From Propioniciclava coleopterorum (lineage in GTDB: Bacteria; Actinomycetota; Actinomycetes; Propionibacteriales; Propionibacteriaceae), in contig NZ_CP049865.1 of the NCBI RefSeq assembly GCF_011393335.1, positions 930,001-994,000 on the forward strand: DNA of 64,000 bases. Reading direction: 5' to 3'. The position numbers and the translations under genes were made by a program. Below the pieces are notes generated by a model that was given only the letters and a program-made list of their open reading frames with translations, ran no database searches and was not told the DNA's origin. The number at the start of each line of letters is the position of its first letter. Positions within the stretch are counted from its first letter, which is position 1. Below, in pieces: positions 46,084-55,797 of the stretch.

Positions 46084-47210
46084 GCGTCCTCGTCCTCCTC
46101 CAGGTCCGGGGCTGCGGGCAGTTCCATGGTGAACGTCGACCCGCTGCCGACGCGGCTCCACAGCGAGATGGTCCCGCCGTGCGCCTCCACGATCTCGCTG
46201 ACGATGGACAGGCCCAGTCCGGTCCCGCCCGTCTGCCGGCTGCGCGCGAAGTCGACGCGGTAGAAGCGCTCGAAGATCCGCAGCTGGTCCTCCTCGCTGA
46301 TCCCGATGCCGTTGTCCGAGACCGCGATCGTGACGCGGTCCCCGTCGGGGCCGGGCACCAGGCGCGTCGTGACGACGACGCGGGCCCTGTCGTCGGAGTA
46401 GTGGATGGCGTTGTGCAGCAGGTTCAGCAGGGCGGTGACGAGCTGGTCGCGGCTGCCGCGGATCAGCAGCCCCTTCGCGCCGCTCACCGTCAGGCTGACG
46501 TGCCGCTGCTCGGCCAGGTGGCCGCTGCGCTCGATCGCGGTGGTCACCACGTCGTCGACGTCGACGACCCCCACCGTGGCCAGTTGCGTCCCCTGCACCC
46601 GGGACAGCTGGACGATCTGGGTGACGAGCTGGGTGAGGCGGGCGGCCTCGCGCTGGATCTTCCCCGCGAAGCGCTCGACCGCGTCGGGGTCGTCGGCGGC
46701 CTGCTCGGTCGCCTCCGCCAGGAGCGTGATGGCCCCGACCGGCGTCTTCAGTTCGTGGGTGGCGTTCGCCATGAAGTCCCGCGCCGACGCCTCGACCCGC
46801 AGCGCCGCGGCGCGGTCGTCGGCGATCACGAGCACGACGCCGTCGTCCAGCTTCACGACCCGGACGGCCAGCCGCTGGCCGGCGCGACCCGAGCGCGTCT
46901 GGTCGAGGTTCACCGTCGCGGTCTCGCCGGTGCGGCGCACCTCGCGGACCAGGTCGAGCAGGGCGGGGATCGCGACCCGATCCGCCCGCACCAGCCCGAC
47001 GTCGGTGGCGAAGGAGTTGCACGCGAGGATCTCGTCCTGGTCCCCCACGAGGACCGCCCCGGCGCGCAGCGCGTCCATCACGCGCTGCCGTTCGGGGGTG
47101 GGGTCGGGCGGCGGCGCGGCCAGGCGCACCCGCATCAGCACGTAGGTGGCGACCACGGCGAACAGGGCCCCGACCACGACGCCGAGCAGGGCGGCCAGGG
47201 CAGGAGTCAC
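46080..47210 (-). CDS. senX3: Sensor histidine kinase SenX3
   Basis: A membrane kinase of 376 aa for RegX3, signalling phosphate limitation. One TM region at residues ~4-28, a PAS-like domain (VLVGDQDEILACNSFA), the H-box FMANATHELKTPVGAI, then N-box LLHNAIHYSDD, G1 VSDNGIGISEE and G2 GGTGLGLSIV. GTG 47210 is favoured over GTG 47234 because TATGAT (47222-47217) ends six bases before it (leaderless). The extended form would add eight residues. Confidence 0.94.
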   Translation of the reverse strand: MTPALAALLGVVVGALFAVVATYVLMRVRLAAPPPDPTPERQRVMDALRAGAVLVGDQDEILACNSFATDVGLVRADRVAIPALLDLVREVRRTGETATVNLDQTRSGRAGQRLAVRVVKLDDGVVLVIADDRAAALRVEASARDFMANATHELKTPVGAITLLAEATEQAADDPDAVERFAGKIQREAARLTQLVTQIVQLSRVQGTQLATVGVVDVDDVVTTAIERSGHLAEQRHVSLTVSGAKGLLIRGSRDQLVTALLNLLHNAIHYSDDRARVVVTTRLVPGPDGDRVTIAVSDNGIGISEEDQLRIFERFYRVDFARSRQTGGTGLGLSIVSEIVEAHGGTISLWSRVGSGSTFTMELPAAPDLEEDEDA

Positions 47211-47281
47211 GAGCCGATCATAGGACGACGTCACCGCCCGGTTGACCGCCTCGGCGGCCCGGACGCCGCCCCGGGCCGAGG

Positions 47282-47314
47282 GTTCACGCAGTGTTCACCC
47301 GGCGTTGGCCCAGC
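47282..47314 (+). promoter_or_regulatory. PHO box (PhoP/RegX3-type operator)
   Basis: Three 11-bp direct repeats in phase: GTTCACGCAGT (47282), GTTCACCCGGC (47293) and GTTGGCCCAGC (47304). The first two match the actinobacterial GTTCACC-type unit well and the third partly. The box ends 27 bp before the phoU -10 and so covers its -35 region. Confidence 0.75.
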
Positions 47315-47340
47315 GGCGGGCCTAAGCTTTCGGCGAACCG

Positions 47341-47346
47341 TAGTGT
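47341..47346 (+). promoter_or_regulatory. phoU promoter -10
   Basis: TAGTGT, 48 bases before the phoU ATG and just downstream of the PHO box. Confidence 0.5.
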
Positions 47347-47393
47347 TGGGGGTCGACGCCGTCCCACGATCACGTCAGGAGAGGAACGCAGCG

Positions 47394-48059
47394 ATGCGCG
47401 CGAGTTACCACGAGGAGCTGTCGTCGGTCGTCGACGACCTCGTCACGATGACCGAGAAGGTCAGCAACGCCGTCGAGGACGCGACCCGGTCGCTCCTGGA
47501 CGCCGATCTCGCCCTGGCCGAGAAGGTCATCGGCGAGGATGCTGAGCTCGACCAATTGCACGACGACCTGGAGGGCCGCTGCTTCACGCTGCTGGCCCGG
47601 CAGTCCCCCGTCGCGGGCGAACTGCGCACCATCATCGCGGCTCTGCGCATGGTGGCCGACCTCGCTCGCATGGGCGACCTGTCGGCGCACATCGCGAAGA
47701 TCGCCCGGATGCGCTACCCCCGTCCGGCGGTGCCCGAGTCGATGCAGCCCAACTTCCGCCGCATGGCGACCCTGGCCGAGGAGATGGTCCAGATCGCCGG
47801 CCGGACGCTGCGCGACCGCAACGTCCTGGACGCCGAGAAGATGGCCGACGACGACGAGGAAGTGGACAACCTGCGGACCCACCAGTTCCGGCTGCTGCTG
47901 GACGAGAACTGGGACCACGGGGTCGAGGCCGCCGTCGACTGCGCCCTGCTGGGCCGCTACTACGAGCGGATCGCCGACCACGCCGTCCTGATGGGCAGCC
48001 GGGTCATCTACATCGTCACGGGCATGCAGCCCGAGGGCGAGAACTGGACCATCGCCTAA
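47394..48059 (+). CDS. phoU: Phosphate signalling regulator PhoU
   Basis: A 221-aa all-helical protein that dampens the phosphate response by acting between the Pst transporter and the sensor kinase. It consists of two related three-helix repeats: YHEELSSVVDDLVTMTEKV opens the first, with DLARMGDLSAHIAKIA, and the second has MADDDEEVDNLRTHQFRLLL with DCALLGRYYERIADHAVL. The acidic metal-binding motifs are EVDNLR and DRxADH-like. ATG 47394 follows GGAGAGGAA. It diverges from senX3 with a PHO box between, so it is probably RegX3-controlled. Confidence 0.95.
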   Translation: MRASYHEELSSVVDDLVTMTEKVSNAVEDATRSLLDADLALAEKVIGEDAELDQLHDDLEGRCFTLLARQSPVAGELRTIIAALRMVADLARMGDLSAHIAKIARMRYPRPAVPESMQPNFRRMATLAEEMVQIAGRTLRDRNVLDAEKMADDDEEVDNLRTHQFRLLLDENWDHGVEAAVDCALLGRYYERIADHAVLMGSRVIYIVTGMQPEGENWTIA

Positions 48060-48122
48060 CCTCTTCGGGCGCACGCGAGGCGTCCGGGGAATCGCCTGGA
48101 GCGCGCGCCTCCACAACGAAAC

Positions 48123-48160
48123 AAACGCTCGGCCGGATTCTTGTCCAGCCGAGCGTTTTG
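48123..48160. terminator. Bidirectional terminator between phoU and gpmA
   Basis: AAACGCTCGGC (48123-48133) and GCCGAGCGTTT (48148-48158) form an 11-bp stem around a 14-base loop, followed by T residues on both strands. Confidence 0.8.
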
Positions 48161-48172
48161 TTCGTGTGGGTG

Positions 48173-48921
48173 TTACTTCTTGCCCTGGTTCTTCACGGCC
48201 TCGATGGACGCCGCCGCGGCGTCGGGGTCGAGGTAACGGCCGCCCTTGTGGATCGGCTTGAAGTTCTCGTCGAGTTCGTACACCAGCGGGATTCCGGTGG
48301 GAATGTTGAGCCCGGCGATGTCCTCATCGGAGATGTCGTCCAGGTGCTTGACCAGCGCGCGCAGCGAGTTGCCGTGCGCGGTCACCAGGACGGTCTTGCC
48401 CTCGGCCAGGTCGGGCTTGATGTCGGACTCCCAGTAGGGCAGCATCCGCACGACCACGTCGGCCAGGCACTCGGTCTGGGGGCGCTCGTCCTCGGGGACG
48501 TCCGCGTAGCGCGGGTCGTTCCACTGGCTGTACTCGGCGTCCTTGTCCAGCGGGGCGGCGGCACGTCGTAGCTGCGGCGCCACTCCATGAACTGCTTCTC
48601 GCCGTACTTCTCCAGCGTCTCGGACTTGTTCAGGCCCTGCAGCGCACCGTAGTGGCGCTCGTTGAGGCGCCAGGAGCGCGCGACGGGGATCCAGTGCCGG
48701 TCGGCCTCGTCGAGCGCGACGTTCGCGGTGTGGATCGCGCGGCGCAGCAGCGAGGTGTGCAGCTTGTCGGGCAGCAGGCCCTCCTGCTTGAGCAGTTCGC
48801 CGGCACGCTTGGCCTCGCCGGCGCCCTTCTCGTTGACGTCGACGTCCACCCAGCCGGTGAACAGGTTCTTCTGGTTCCACTCGCTTTCGCCGTGGCGCAG
48901 CAGGATGAGCTTGTAGGTCAT
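48173..48921 (-). CDS. gpmA: 2,3-BPG-dependent phosphoglycerate mutase (frameshifted as sequenced)
   Basis: The glycolytic mutase, ~250 aa once one base is restored. It has the catalytic [27 protein letters not shown] and, in the second frame, the C-terminal [16 protein letters not shown] with the second catalytic His. The frame breaks after SYDVPPP; the CCCC (48552-48555 as GGGG on +) needs one more base to give [13 protein letters not shown] 48921 has TAAACT (48933-48928) six bases upstream, so it is probably leaderless. Linkage to senX3-regX3-phoU is conserved in actinobacteria. Confidence 0.93.
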
Positions 48922-49085
48922 GGCGGCAGTTTATCGCTGCGCCCGCCGGCGCGGGCCACGAACTGCGGCCAGCAGCAGCCCACGCCCCCGGGCATCGTCC
49001 GGCGGGCGTCCTGGCGCCTCGGGCGGGGGCGTCGCCGCCCGGCGACCGCCTCCCGCACGGCCGGCGTCCCGGTTAGGCTGCCCCG

Positions 49086-50512
49086 ATGGAACGCAGGGTC
49101 ATGATCCTCAGCGCCGGCGTCGGTGCCGGCCACAACAGCGCCGCCGCGGCCCTGCAGGGCATCCTGACCCACCGACCCGAGGTCGCCGAGGTCAGGACGC
49201 TGGACGTCCTCACGACCACGCCCGAGTTCTACCGGGCCGTCTACGACGACGGCTACTTCGAGATGGTCGCGAAGGCTCCGTGGCTCGTCGGGTGGGGGTA
49301 CGACCAGGCCGACGGCCCCTTCCAGCTCGGCAGTCGCGTGCCGTGGTGGGATCAGATCAACACGACCGAGACCGTCGCCAGGATCACGGACTTCTCCCCC
49401 GACCTGGTGCTGGCCACCCACTTCCTGCCGGCCCGCATCGTCGCCAACCTGCAGACGTCCCAGGACCTCTTCACCCGGATGGCCATCGTCACCACCGACT
49501 ACGACGTGCAGGGGTTGTGGATCACCAACACGTTCTCCCGGATCTTCCTGGCGCGCGAGGAGTCGCGGCAGTACCTGATGTCGGCGGGCTTCCCCGCGGA
49601 CCGGCTCACCGCCTCGGGCATCCCGGTGCGCCACGAGTTCGGGCGCCCGTGGACCGGGCGGCCGTGCTGCGGCGCTTCGGGCTGCGCGACGACGCGCCGG
49701 TGCTGCTGATCTCCGCGGGCGCCGCCGGGGGCAGCTACACCCTGCGGATCGTGCAGCAGATGCAGGCGCGCGCCGAGGCCTTCCAGGCCGTCGTGGTGTG
49801 CGGCCACAACGCCGACCTCAAGCAGCAGGTGGACGCCCTCGTCGGCGAGGACACCGACCGCTTCCGCGTCCTGGGGTACACCACCGCGATGCCGGACCTG
49901 ATGCGCGTGGCGGCGATCTTCGTCGGCAAGCCCGGCGGGCTGTCCTCCTCCGAGGCGATGGCCGCCGGCCTGCCCATGGCACTGATCAACCCGATCCCCG
50001 GGCAGGAGGTGCGCAACAGCGACTACCTGCTGGAGCAGGGCGCCGCCGTCCGCAACAACTACGAGTCGACGATCGGCTGGAAGCTGGGCGAACTGCTGGC
50101 GGACCCGGCCCGGCTGGAGCGGATGCGGGCGTCCGCGCGGGCGACCGGACGCCCGAACGCGTCCTCGACCGTCGTGGACGCGATGCTCGCCGACACCGAC
50201 GGCCAGCTGTGGGTCAGCGACAAGGCGCAACGCTCGCTGCGGGAGGCGAGTCACGTCGGGCCCGACCACCCCGTCCGGCCCAAGCGGCGGCTGCGCACCC
50301 TGACCGATGTCGGGACGGGGCGGTCGGCCGCCCTCGTCACCCAGGGGCAGGTGAAGGAGATCTCGAAGGTGATGTGGGCCTCGGGCTCGAGCCTGACCCT
50401 GGAGCGCGGCCGCCTGCGCGAGATCAGCCCCCTGCGCCTGGACCCGACCCTGGTCACGCTGCTGCGCAACGTCCTGGGCCACCGCCCCGAGGTCAGGCTC
50501 GCCATCGACTGA
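49086..50512 (+). CDS. MGDG-synthase-like glycosyltransferase (frameshifted as sequenced)
   Basis: A ~475-aa GT28-type enzyme that would move a hexose onto diacylglycerol or a related lipid. The N-terminal MGDG_synth domain starts with VMILSAGVGAGHNSAAAAL (a glycine loop) and includes LVLATHFLPARIVAN. The frame breaks near 49649 (CCCG-TGG needs one more G), then continues with LLISAGAAGGSYTLRIVQQM and the donor-site KPGGLSSSEAMAAGLPM. A C-terminal extension of ~90 residues after ASSTVVDAMLAD is unusual. ATG 49086 has TAGGCT (49074-49079) six bases upstream. Confidence 0.85.
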
Positions 50513-50610
50513 CCGGCCGCCGGTCGGGTGGCGGCGCTGTGGGGAAGCCGCGGTCGGGGCGGCGGCGCCATGCGGGAGCCGCAGGTCAGGCGCCATGCGG
50601 AAGCCGCAGG

Positions 50611-51849
50611 TCAGGGCAGCGGCTCGCCCGCGCGGAGGCGTCCGGCGTAGGGGTTCGGCACGACCAGCCCCGCGGCGTAGCCGGAGAGCCGGGCCGCCTC
50701 CCGGTCCAGTCGGCCACGCTCGGCGCGGGTGAGAGGGACGCGGGGCAACACCTCGACCGAGCCCGCGGCGTCCTGGACCCACGTGCCGACGATCCGGCCG
50801 TCCACCCAGGCGGTGGACGTGCCGTTGCCGACGGTGTCGTAGGCGTGGGGCGCCACGTCGGGCGGCAGGTGGAACGCCCGGTCGCGCCAGCCCATCGTGA
50901 GCGGATCCAGCGGCGGCAGGAGCGCCGCCCAGGGTCCCGGGTCGGCGTCGGGCTCCTCGTCGCCGGGCAGCACCCAGCCGACCGCGCCGCCGTCCAGCGC
51001 GACCGCGACGGCGGCCACGTCTTCCAGCGCGGCCCGGACGGCCGTCCTCGTGGCGCCCAGCCACCAGACCAGGTCGGCCTCGGTGCCCGGCCCGAACGAG
51101 CCCAGCCACCCGCGCACCAGCGCGGCGTACCCCGCGCGCGGCTCCAGCGCGGTGGTGGGCTCCCCCAGCCAGGCGGACGCCGGCGTCCAGCACTGCCGAT
51201 GGCTGCGCCAGCCGCCGTCGTTGGGTCCCCGCGCGAGGACGCCCTCGGCGGTCAGCATCCCCAGCAGCGGCGCCGCGAACGAGCGGGGCGTCTCCCAGCG
51301 GCGCGCGTCCGGCCCGACCGTGGTGCGCGCGGCCAGCGCGGGGACGGCGGCGCGCACCTCTGCCGTGCCGCGCGGGACGCCGTCGGCGAGCGCGGCCAGC
51401 ACCGCCCGGGTCGCGGCGGCGATCCAGGCCGCGCCGTCCTCGGCCGCGCCGTGCCGCTCCAGGTCGCGGATCAGCGCCGAGCGTTGCCCGGCAGCGGTGC
51501 GCGCGGACACGCTGCCCAGCACCGCGGGGAGCAGCGGGCGCGGGACCGCGAACAGGGTGCGCCGCATGGCCGGCAGCACGACGAGGTCGCGGTCGGTCTC
51601 CAGCGCGCGCCGCATCGTCTCGGGATGCGGGTCGCGGGCGCGGGCGGCGTAGGCCAGGTGGATCGAGGGCAGGTCGGTGCCGTGCAGCGCCACGGCCGCC
51701 GCGGCCGCCTCCGCGGGGGTTCCGACCCGGTGGTCGGGGTGCAGGGCGTGCCGGCGCGCGAGCCGGGCGCGGCGAGCGGCGTCCGGGAAGGGCCGCGGCG
51801 TCGCGCGTCCGCCGGCGTCCGGGGCGGACGGGCCGACCGCCGTCACCAC
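50611..51849 (-). CDS. Winged-helix DNA-binding protein (HTH_42/AlkZ-like)
   Basis: A 412-aa protein of the family that includes AlkZ/AlkX DNA interstrand-crosslink glycosylases and many uncharacterised members. Characteristic parts are LHGTDLPSIHLAYAARARD, VVLPAMRRTLFAVPR and, near the end, LLPPLDPLTMGWRDR and VWVDGRIVGTWVQ-like TAWVDGRIVGTWVQDAAG. Whether the catalytic residues of AlkZ are present was not settled. It begins three bases after the polymerase-ligase gene, so the two form one operon, which hints at a role in DNA repair. Confidence 0.75.
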   Translation of the reverse strand: MVTAVGPSAPDAGGRATPRPFPDAARRARLARRHALHPDHRVGTPAEAAAAAVALHGTDLPSIHLAYAARARDPHPETMRRALETDRDLVVLPAMRRTLFAVPRPLLPAVLGSVSARTAAGQRSALIRDLERHGAAEDGAAWIAAATRAVLAALADGVPRGTAEVRAAVPALAARTTVGPDARRWETPRSFAAPLLGMLTAEGVLARGPNDGGWRSHRQCWTPASAWLGEPTTALEPRAGYAALVRGWLGSFGPGTEADLVWWLGATRTAVRAALEDVAAVAVALDGGAVGWVLPGDEEPDADPGPWAALLPPLDPLTMGWRDRAFHLPPDVAPHAYDTVGNGTSTAWVDGRIVGTWVQDAAGSVEVLPRVPLTRAERGRLDREAARLSGYAAGLVVPNPYAGRLRAGEPLP

Positions 51850-51852
51850 CCG

Positions 51853-54036
51853 TCAGTCCGCCGTGCCGAGCACGTCGGCCAGGTCGTAGCTGACGGGCTC
51901 CTCCAACTGCTCGTAGGTGCACGACTCGGGCGTCCGGTCGGGGCGCCACCGCGAGAACTGGGCGGTGTGCCGGAAGCGCTCGCCCTCCATGTGCTCGTAG
52001 CGCACCTCCACCACCCGCTCGGGACGCAGCGGCGTGAACGAGAGGTCCTTCTTGGCGTTCCAGCGCGAGTGCGCGGCGGCGGTCGGCGTCCGGGGGAACG
52101 ACTGATCGCGGTTGTCGGGCAGGTCGTCGGCGGGGGCCGCCCAGCTCCACGGGTGGCCCTCGAAGCCGGTGACCAGCGGCTGCAGCTCCTCGAAGAGCTC
52201 CCTGCGCCGCGCCATCGGGAACGCGCCGATCACGCCGACCGAGTTGAGGTTCCCCTCCGCGGTGAACAGGCCGAGCAGCAGCGAGCCGATCGCGTCCGGC
52301 TCGTCGCGGTAGAGCCGGTAGCCGGCCACCACGCAGTCGGCCGTCCGCTCGTGCTTGATCTTGTACATGACGCGCTTGTCCTCGGCGTAGGGCGCGTCCA
52401 GCGGCTTGGCGATGACGCCGTCCAGGCCGGCGCCCTCGAACCGGGTGAACCACTCCCGGGCCAGCTCGCGGTCGTGGGTGGCGCGGGTGAGGTGGATGGG
52501 CGGCTCGGCGTCGGCGAGCGCCTCCTCGAGCAGGGCGCGGCGCTCCTTGAACGGCTTCTCCGCCACGTTGGTGTCGCGCAGCGCCAGCAGGTCGAAGGCG
52601 ACGAAGCTGGCGGGGCAGGACTCGCTGAGCTTCTTGATCCGGGACGCCGCGGGGTGGATCCGCTGCTGCAACAGGTCGAAGTTGAGCCGGTCGCCGGACT
52701 CGGGGTCGATCATGATGATCTCCCCGTCGATGCAGGCCGGGTCGGGGAAGTTGGCCTTCACCGCCTCGACGAGCTCGGGGAAGTAGCGGGTCATCGGCCG
52801 GGTGTTGCGGCTGCCCAGCTCCACCTGGTCGCCCGAGCGCCAGATGATCGTGCGGAAGCCGTCCCACTTGGGCTCGAACAGCACGTCGGCCTTCGGGAAC
52901 TCCTTGACCAGCTTGGCCAGCATCGGCCCGAACGGCGGCACGATCGGCATGTGCCATTCGGCGTCCCGCTCGGCCTTGGGCGCCAGGTACTCCTCGGTGG
53001 GCCGGTCGGCCTTGCGCTTGCTCGGCGGGACCCGGGGCGGCTCGTTCGGCATCTTGGGGTAGTCGGGCGGGAAGTTCAGCTCGCCCAGCCCGCGCCCGAG
53101 GTCGGCGTCCCAGAGCTTGAGCGCGCCGTCCAGACTCCCGACGTGCTCGTCGATGTCGGCCCAGGGGTGCCCGCGCTCGGCGAGCAGCGCGGGCACGGTG
53201 CGCACGGTCAGGGTCGTGGGGTCGGCCTCGCGCAGTTCGTCCCAGGTGAGCGGTGTGGAGACGGGCGCCCACGGCAGCGGACGCGGCGAGTAGGCCCCGG
53301 CGATGGTGCGGTCGCGGTTGGCCTGGTTGAAGTCGACGAAGACCCGCTCCCCGCGCTCCTCCTTCCACCAACTGCTGGTGACCAGGTCGGGCAGCCGACG
53401 CTCCAGCTCGCGCGCGACCCCGATCACGCCGTGCCGGACGTCCTGGAACTCGTGGTCGGGCGTGATCCGGGCGTACACGTGGATGCCGCGGTTGCCCGAC
53501 GTCTTGGCGTACGCCGTCAGCCCGACCTCGGCCATCACCTCGCGCAGCGCGAACGCGGCCTCGACCGCGTCGCGGAAGTCGCGTCCGGGCTGGGGGTCCA
53601 GGTCGATGCGGAACTCGTCGGGGTTGTCGAGGTTCGCGGTCCGGACCGGCCACGGGTGGAACGTGATCGTGCCCATCTGGGCCGCCCACGCCAGCGAGGC
53701 CGGCTCGTCGAACACCAACTGGTCGTGCCGGCGGCGGGAGGGGTAGGTGCAGGTGACGGTGCGCAGGAAGGACGGCGCCCCGCGCGGAGGCCGCTTCGAG
53801 AAGAACTCCTCGCCCTCGATCCCCTCGGGGAACCGCTGCAGCGTCATGGGCCGGTCGCCGTTCAGGTGCAGGAACGGTTCGGCGACCGCGAGCAGGTAGT
53901 CGGCCAGGTCGGCCTTGGTGACCGCGGGTCCCGCGTCCGTGGCCGGCCAGAGCACCTTGTCGGGGCTGGACAGCTTGACCGTGCGGGGGCCGTCGGGGCC
54001 GTCGACCTCGAGCATCCGTGCGTCTGCGGCAGGCAT
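51853..54036 (-). CDS. Fused LigD-type polymerase and ATP-dependent DNA ligase
   Basis: A 727-aa NHEJ-type repair protein. Residues ~10-300 are a LigD polymerase/primase domain (AQMGTITFHPWPVRTANLDN with the DLDPQ catalytic aspartates in FRIDLDPQPG). Residues ~370-715 are the ligase with the nucleotidyl Lys in EPKWDGFRT (KxDG), IDGEIIMID and later KIKHERTADC. The order POL then LIG, without the 3'-phosphoesterase module, differs from mycobacterial LigD. No Ku gene is in the window. ATG 54036 has TACCCT (54049-54044) seven bases upstream. Confidence 0.92.
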   Translation of the reverse strand: MPAADARMLEVDGPDGPRTVKLSSPDKVLWPATDAGPAVTKADLADYLLAVAEPFLHLNGDRPMTLQRFPEGIEGEEFFSKRPPRGAPSFLRTVTCTYPSRRRHDQLVFDEPASLAWAAQMGTITFHPWPVRTANLDNPDEFRIDLDPQPGRDFRDAVEAAFALREVMAEVGLTAYAKTSGNRGIHVYARITPDHEFQDVRHGVIGVARELERRLPDLVTSSWWKEERGERVFVDFNQANRDRTIAGAYSPRPLPWAPVSTPLTWDELREADPTTLTVRTVPALLAERGHPWADIDEHVGSLDGALKLWDADLGRGLGELNFPPDYPKMPNEPPRVPPSKRKADRPTEEYLAPKAERDAEWHMPIVPPFGPMLAKLVKEFPKADVLFEPKWDGFRTIIWRSGDQVELGSRNTRPMTRYFPELVEAVKANFPDPACIDGEIIMIDPESGDRLNFDLLQQRIHPAASRIKKLSESCPASFVAFDLLALRDTNVAEKPFKERRALLEEALADAEPPIHLTRATHDRELAREWFTRFEGAGLDGVIAKPLDAPYAEDKRVMYKIKHERTADCVVAGYRLYRDEPDAIGSLLLGLFTAEGNLNSVGVIGAFPMARRRELFEELQPLVTGFEGHPWSWAAPADDLPDNRDQSFPRTPTAAAHSRWNAKKDLSFTPLRPERVVEVRYEHMEGERFRHTAQFSRWRPDRTPESCTYEQLEEPVSYDLADVLGTAD

Positions 54037-54131
54037 GCGCCACAGGGTATAGCCCCGCCCGCCGCCGCGGCGATACCCGGCGCCGGGCCCGGAGGCCCTC
54101 ACCGGCCCCGCCCCGGCGGCCGGCCGAGGCG

Positions 54132-54362
<231 letters not shown>

Positions 54363-54366
54363 CTGC

Positions 54367-54403
54367 AGCCGCCCCCGCTTGTGGCGAGCCGCCCCCGCTT
54401 GTG
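54367..54403 (+). repeat. Tandem 17-mer repeat, two copies
   Basis: AGCCGCCCCCGCTTGTG occurs at 54367-54383 and 54387-54403, with a period of 20. It marks the edge where the M20 remnant ends. Confidence 0.85.
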
Positions 54404-54448
54404 TCAGTTGCCCACGTAGGAACGGGGGCAACTGACCCGAACGGGGGC
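54391..54448. repeat. 58-bp nested inverted repeat
   Basis: The outer arms GCCCCCG/CGGGGGC (54391-54397, 54442-54448) enclose inner arms TCAGTTGCCC/GGGCAACTGA (54404-54413, 54426-54435). It would form a strong cruciform or RNA hairpin and looks like a palindromic extragenic element. Confidence 0.75.
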
Positions 54449-54480
54449 GTCTGGGCATCGGGGTGAGCAGCCGGATCGCG

Positions 54481-54551
54481 CAGGCCTGGGCATAGGGGAC
54501 CGCAGGAGCCGTCGCCCAGGCCTGGGCGTACGGGCCGCAGGAGTCGTCGCC
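54481..54551 (+). repeat. Imperfect tandem repeat, ~36-nt unit, two copies
   Basis: Units 54481-54516 and 54517-54551 both start CAGGCCTGGGC and end CGTCGCC, with a few substitutions and a one-base length difference. Confidence 0.75.
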
Positions 54552-54618
54552 CGCCGCGCGGCGCCGCCCAGCGGACGCGCACCCACGGCGTCCCGAACGG
54601 TGTCCTAGGTTGGCTGCC

Positions 54619-55574
54619 ATGGCACGCATCCACGGCATCGACCGCGACATCCTCCCGCTCAACCTCGGCGGTAACCCCTTCGGCTGGACGGCCGACCGCG
54701 ACGCCTCCTTCGAGGTGCTGGACGCCTTCGCCGCCGGAGGCGGGTCGTTCGTCGACACCGCCGACGTGTACTCGGCGTGGAAGCCGGGCAACGCCGGCGG
54801 GGAGTCCGAGCGGATCATCGGCGCCTGGATGGCCTCGCGCGGCAACCGCGACGACGTCGTGGTCGCCACCAAGACGGGTTCGCTCGCCGCCCGGCACGGG
54901 TTGGGCGACGCGACGGTGAAGGCGTCGGTGCGCGAGGCGCTGGAGCGGCTGGGCACCGACCGGATCGACCTCTACTACGCCCACCGCGACGACCCGGACA
55001 CCCCGATCGAGGACCAGGTCCGCACGTTCGGCGGCCTCGTCTCCGACGGCACGATCCTCGCGATCGGGCTGTCCAACTACTCCCCGAGCGGCTGCGCGCC
55101 TGGATCGCGACCGCCGACGCGCTCGGGCTGCCGCGTCCGGCCGCCATCCAGACCCGCTACAGCCTGGTGTGCCGCCACGAGTACGAGCGCGACGACGCCC
55201 CCGTGGTGGCCGAGACCGGCCTGGCGTCCTTCCCCTACTCCACGCTGGGATCGGGCTTCCTCTCCGGGAAGTACCGCGGCGAGGCGGATCTCGTCGGCGA
55301 GCGCGCCGGCGCGGCCAAGCGCTACCTGGACGCCGGGGGCCTGCCGGTCGTCGACGCGCTGGCCGGCATCGCCGAGGCGCGCGGCGTCGCGTCCACCACC
55401 GTCGCGCTGGCGTGGCTGCTCGCCCGCGGCGTCACCGCGCCGATCGCGTCGGCCTCGCGCGCCTCCCAGGTCCCGGCGCTGCTCGCCGCAACAACGCTCC
55501 GCCTGACCGACGACGAGGTCGCCGCCCTGGACGCCGCGTCCGCCCCGTTCGTGGACCTCCCCTTCGCCGCCTGA
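54619..55574 (+). CDS. Aldo/keto reductase (frameshifted as sequenced)
   Basis: An NADPH-dependent oxidoreductase with a TIM barrel, ~318 aa after restoring one base. It has LNLGGNPFGWTADRDASFEV, VDTADVYSAW (catalytic Asp and Tyr), TKTGSLAARHG (catalytic Lys) and DRIDLYYAHRDDP (the His position). The frame breaks after GLSNYSP (CCCC at 55082-55085 needs one more C), then RLRAWIATADALGLPRPAAI continues to ASFPYSTLGSGFLSGKY. ATG 54619 has TAGGTT seven bases upstream. The substrate is unknown. Confidence 0.88.
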
Positions 55575-55584
55575 TCCGGCACCG

Positions 55585-55740
55585 GCCCGCGGGGCGCTGC
55601 CCGCAGCCGCCTGTTCCCGCGCTGGGTGCTGGACCGCGACGCCCCCGAACTCGAACCCGCGGGGCCTGACTGATTCCGCCGGGCCCGCCTATTCCCGCCT
55701 CGACCCGCGGGGCTGCCTCATCCCGCACGGGCCCGCGGGG
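55585..55740 (+). repeat. Scattered CCCGCGGGG repeats
   Basis: Four copies of the self-complementary CCCGCGGGG occur in this 156-bp intergenic stretch. There is no gene I can support. The spacing is irregular, so this may be a GC-rich expansion. Confidence 0.4.
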
Positions 55741-55797
55741 TCGCGGCGCCGCGCGGGCGCCCCGCGGGCGGGGTCGCGGCGTCCTAGGATCGAGGGC

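Larger units (their letters stand above)
54363..54618. other. Repeat-rich junction with no gene
   Basis: This stretch separates the M20 remnant from the aldo/keto reductase gene. It holds three kinds of repeats listed separately and the leaderless -10 TAGGTT (54606-54611). No coding region can be supported. Confidence 0.6.

Noticed and set aside
51853..54036. A separate standalone ligase gene inside the polymerase-ligase
   Set aside because: The reading frame is continuous over both domains with no internal start context.
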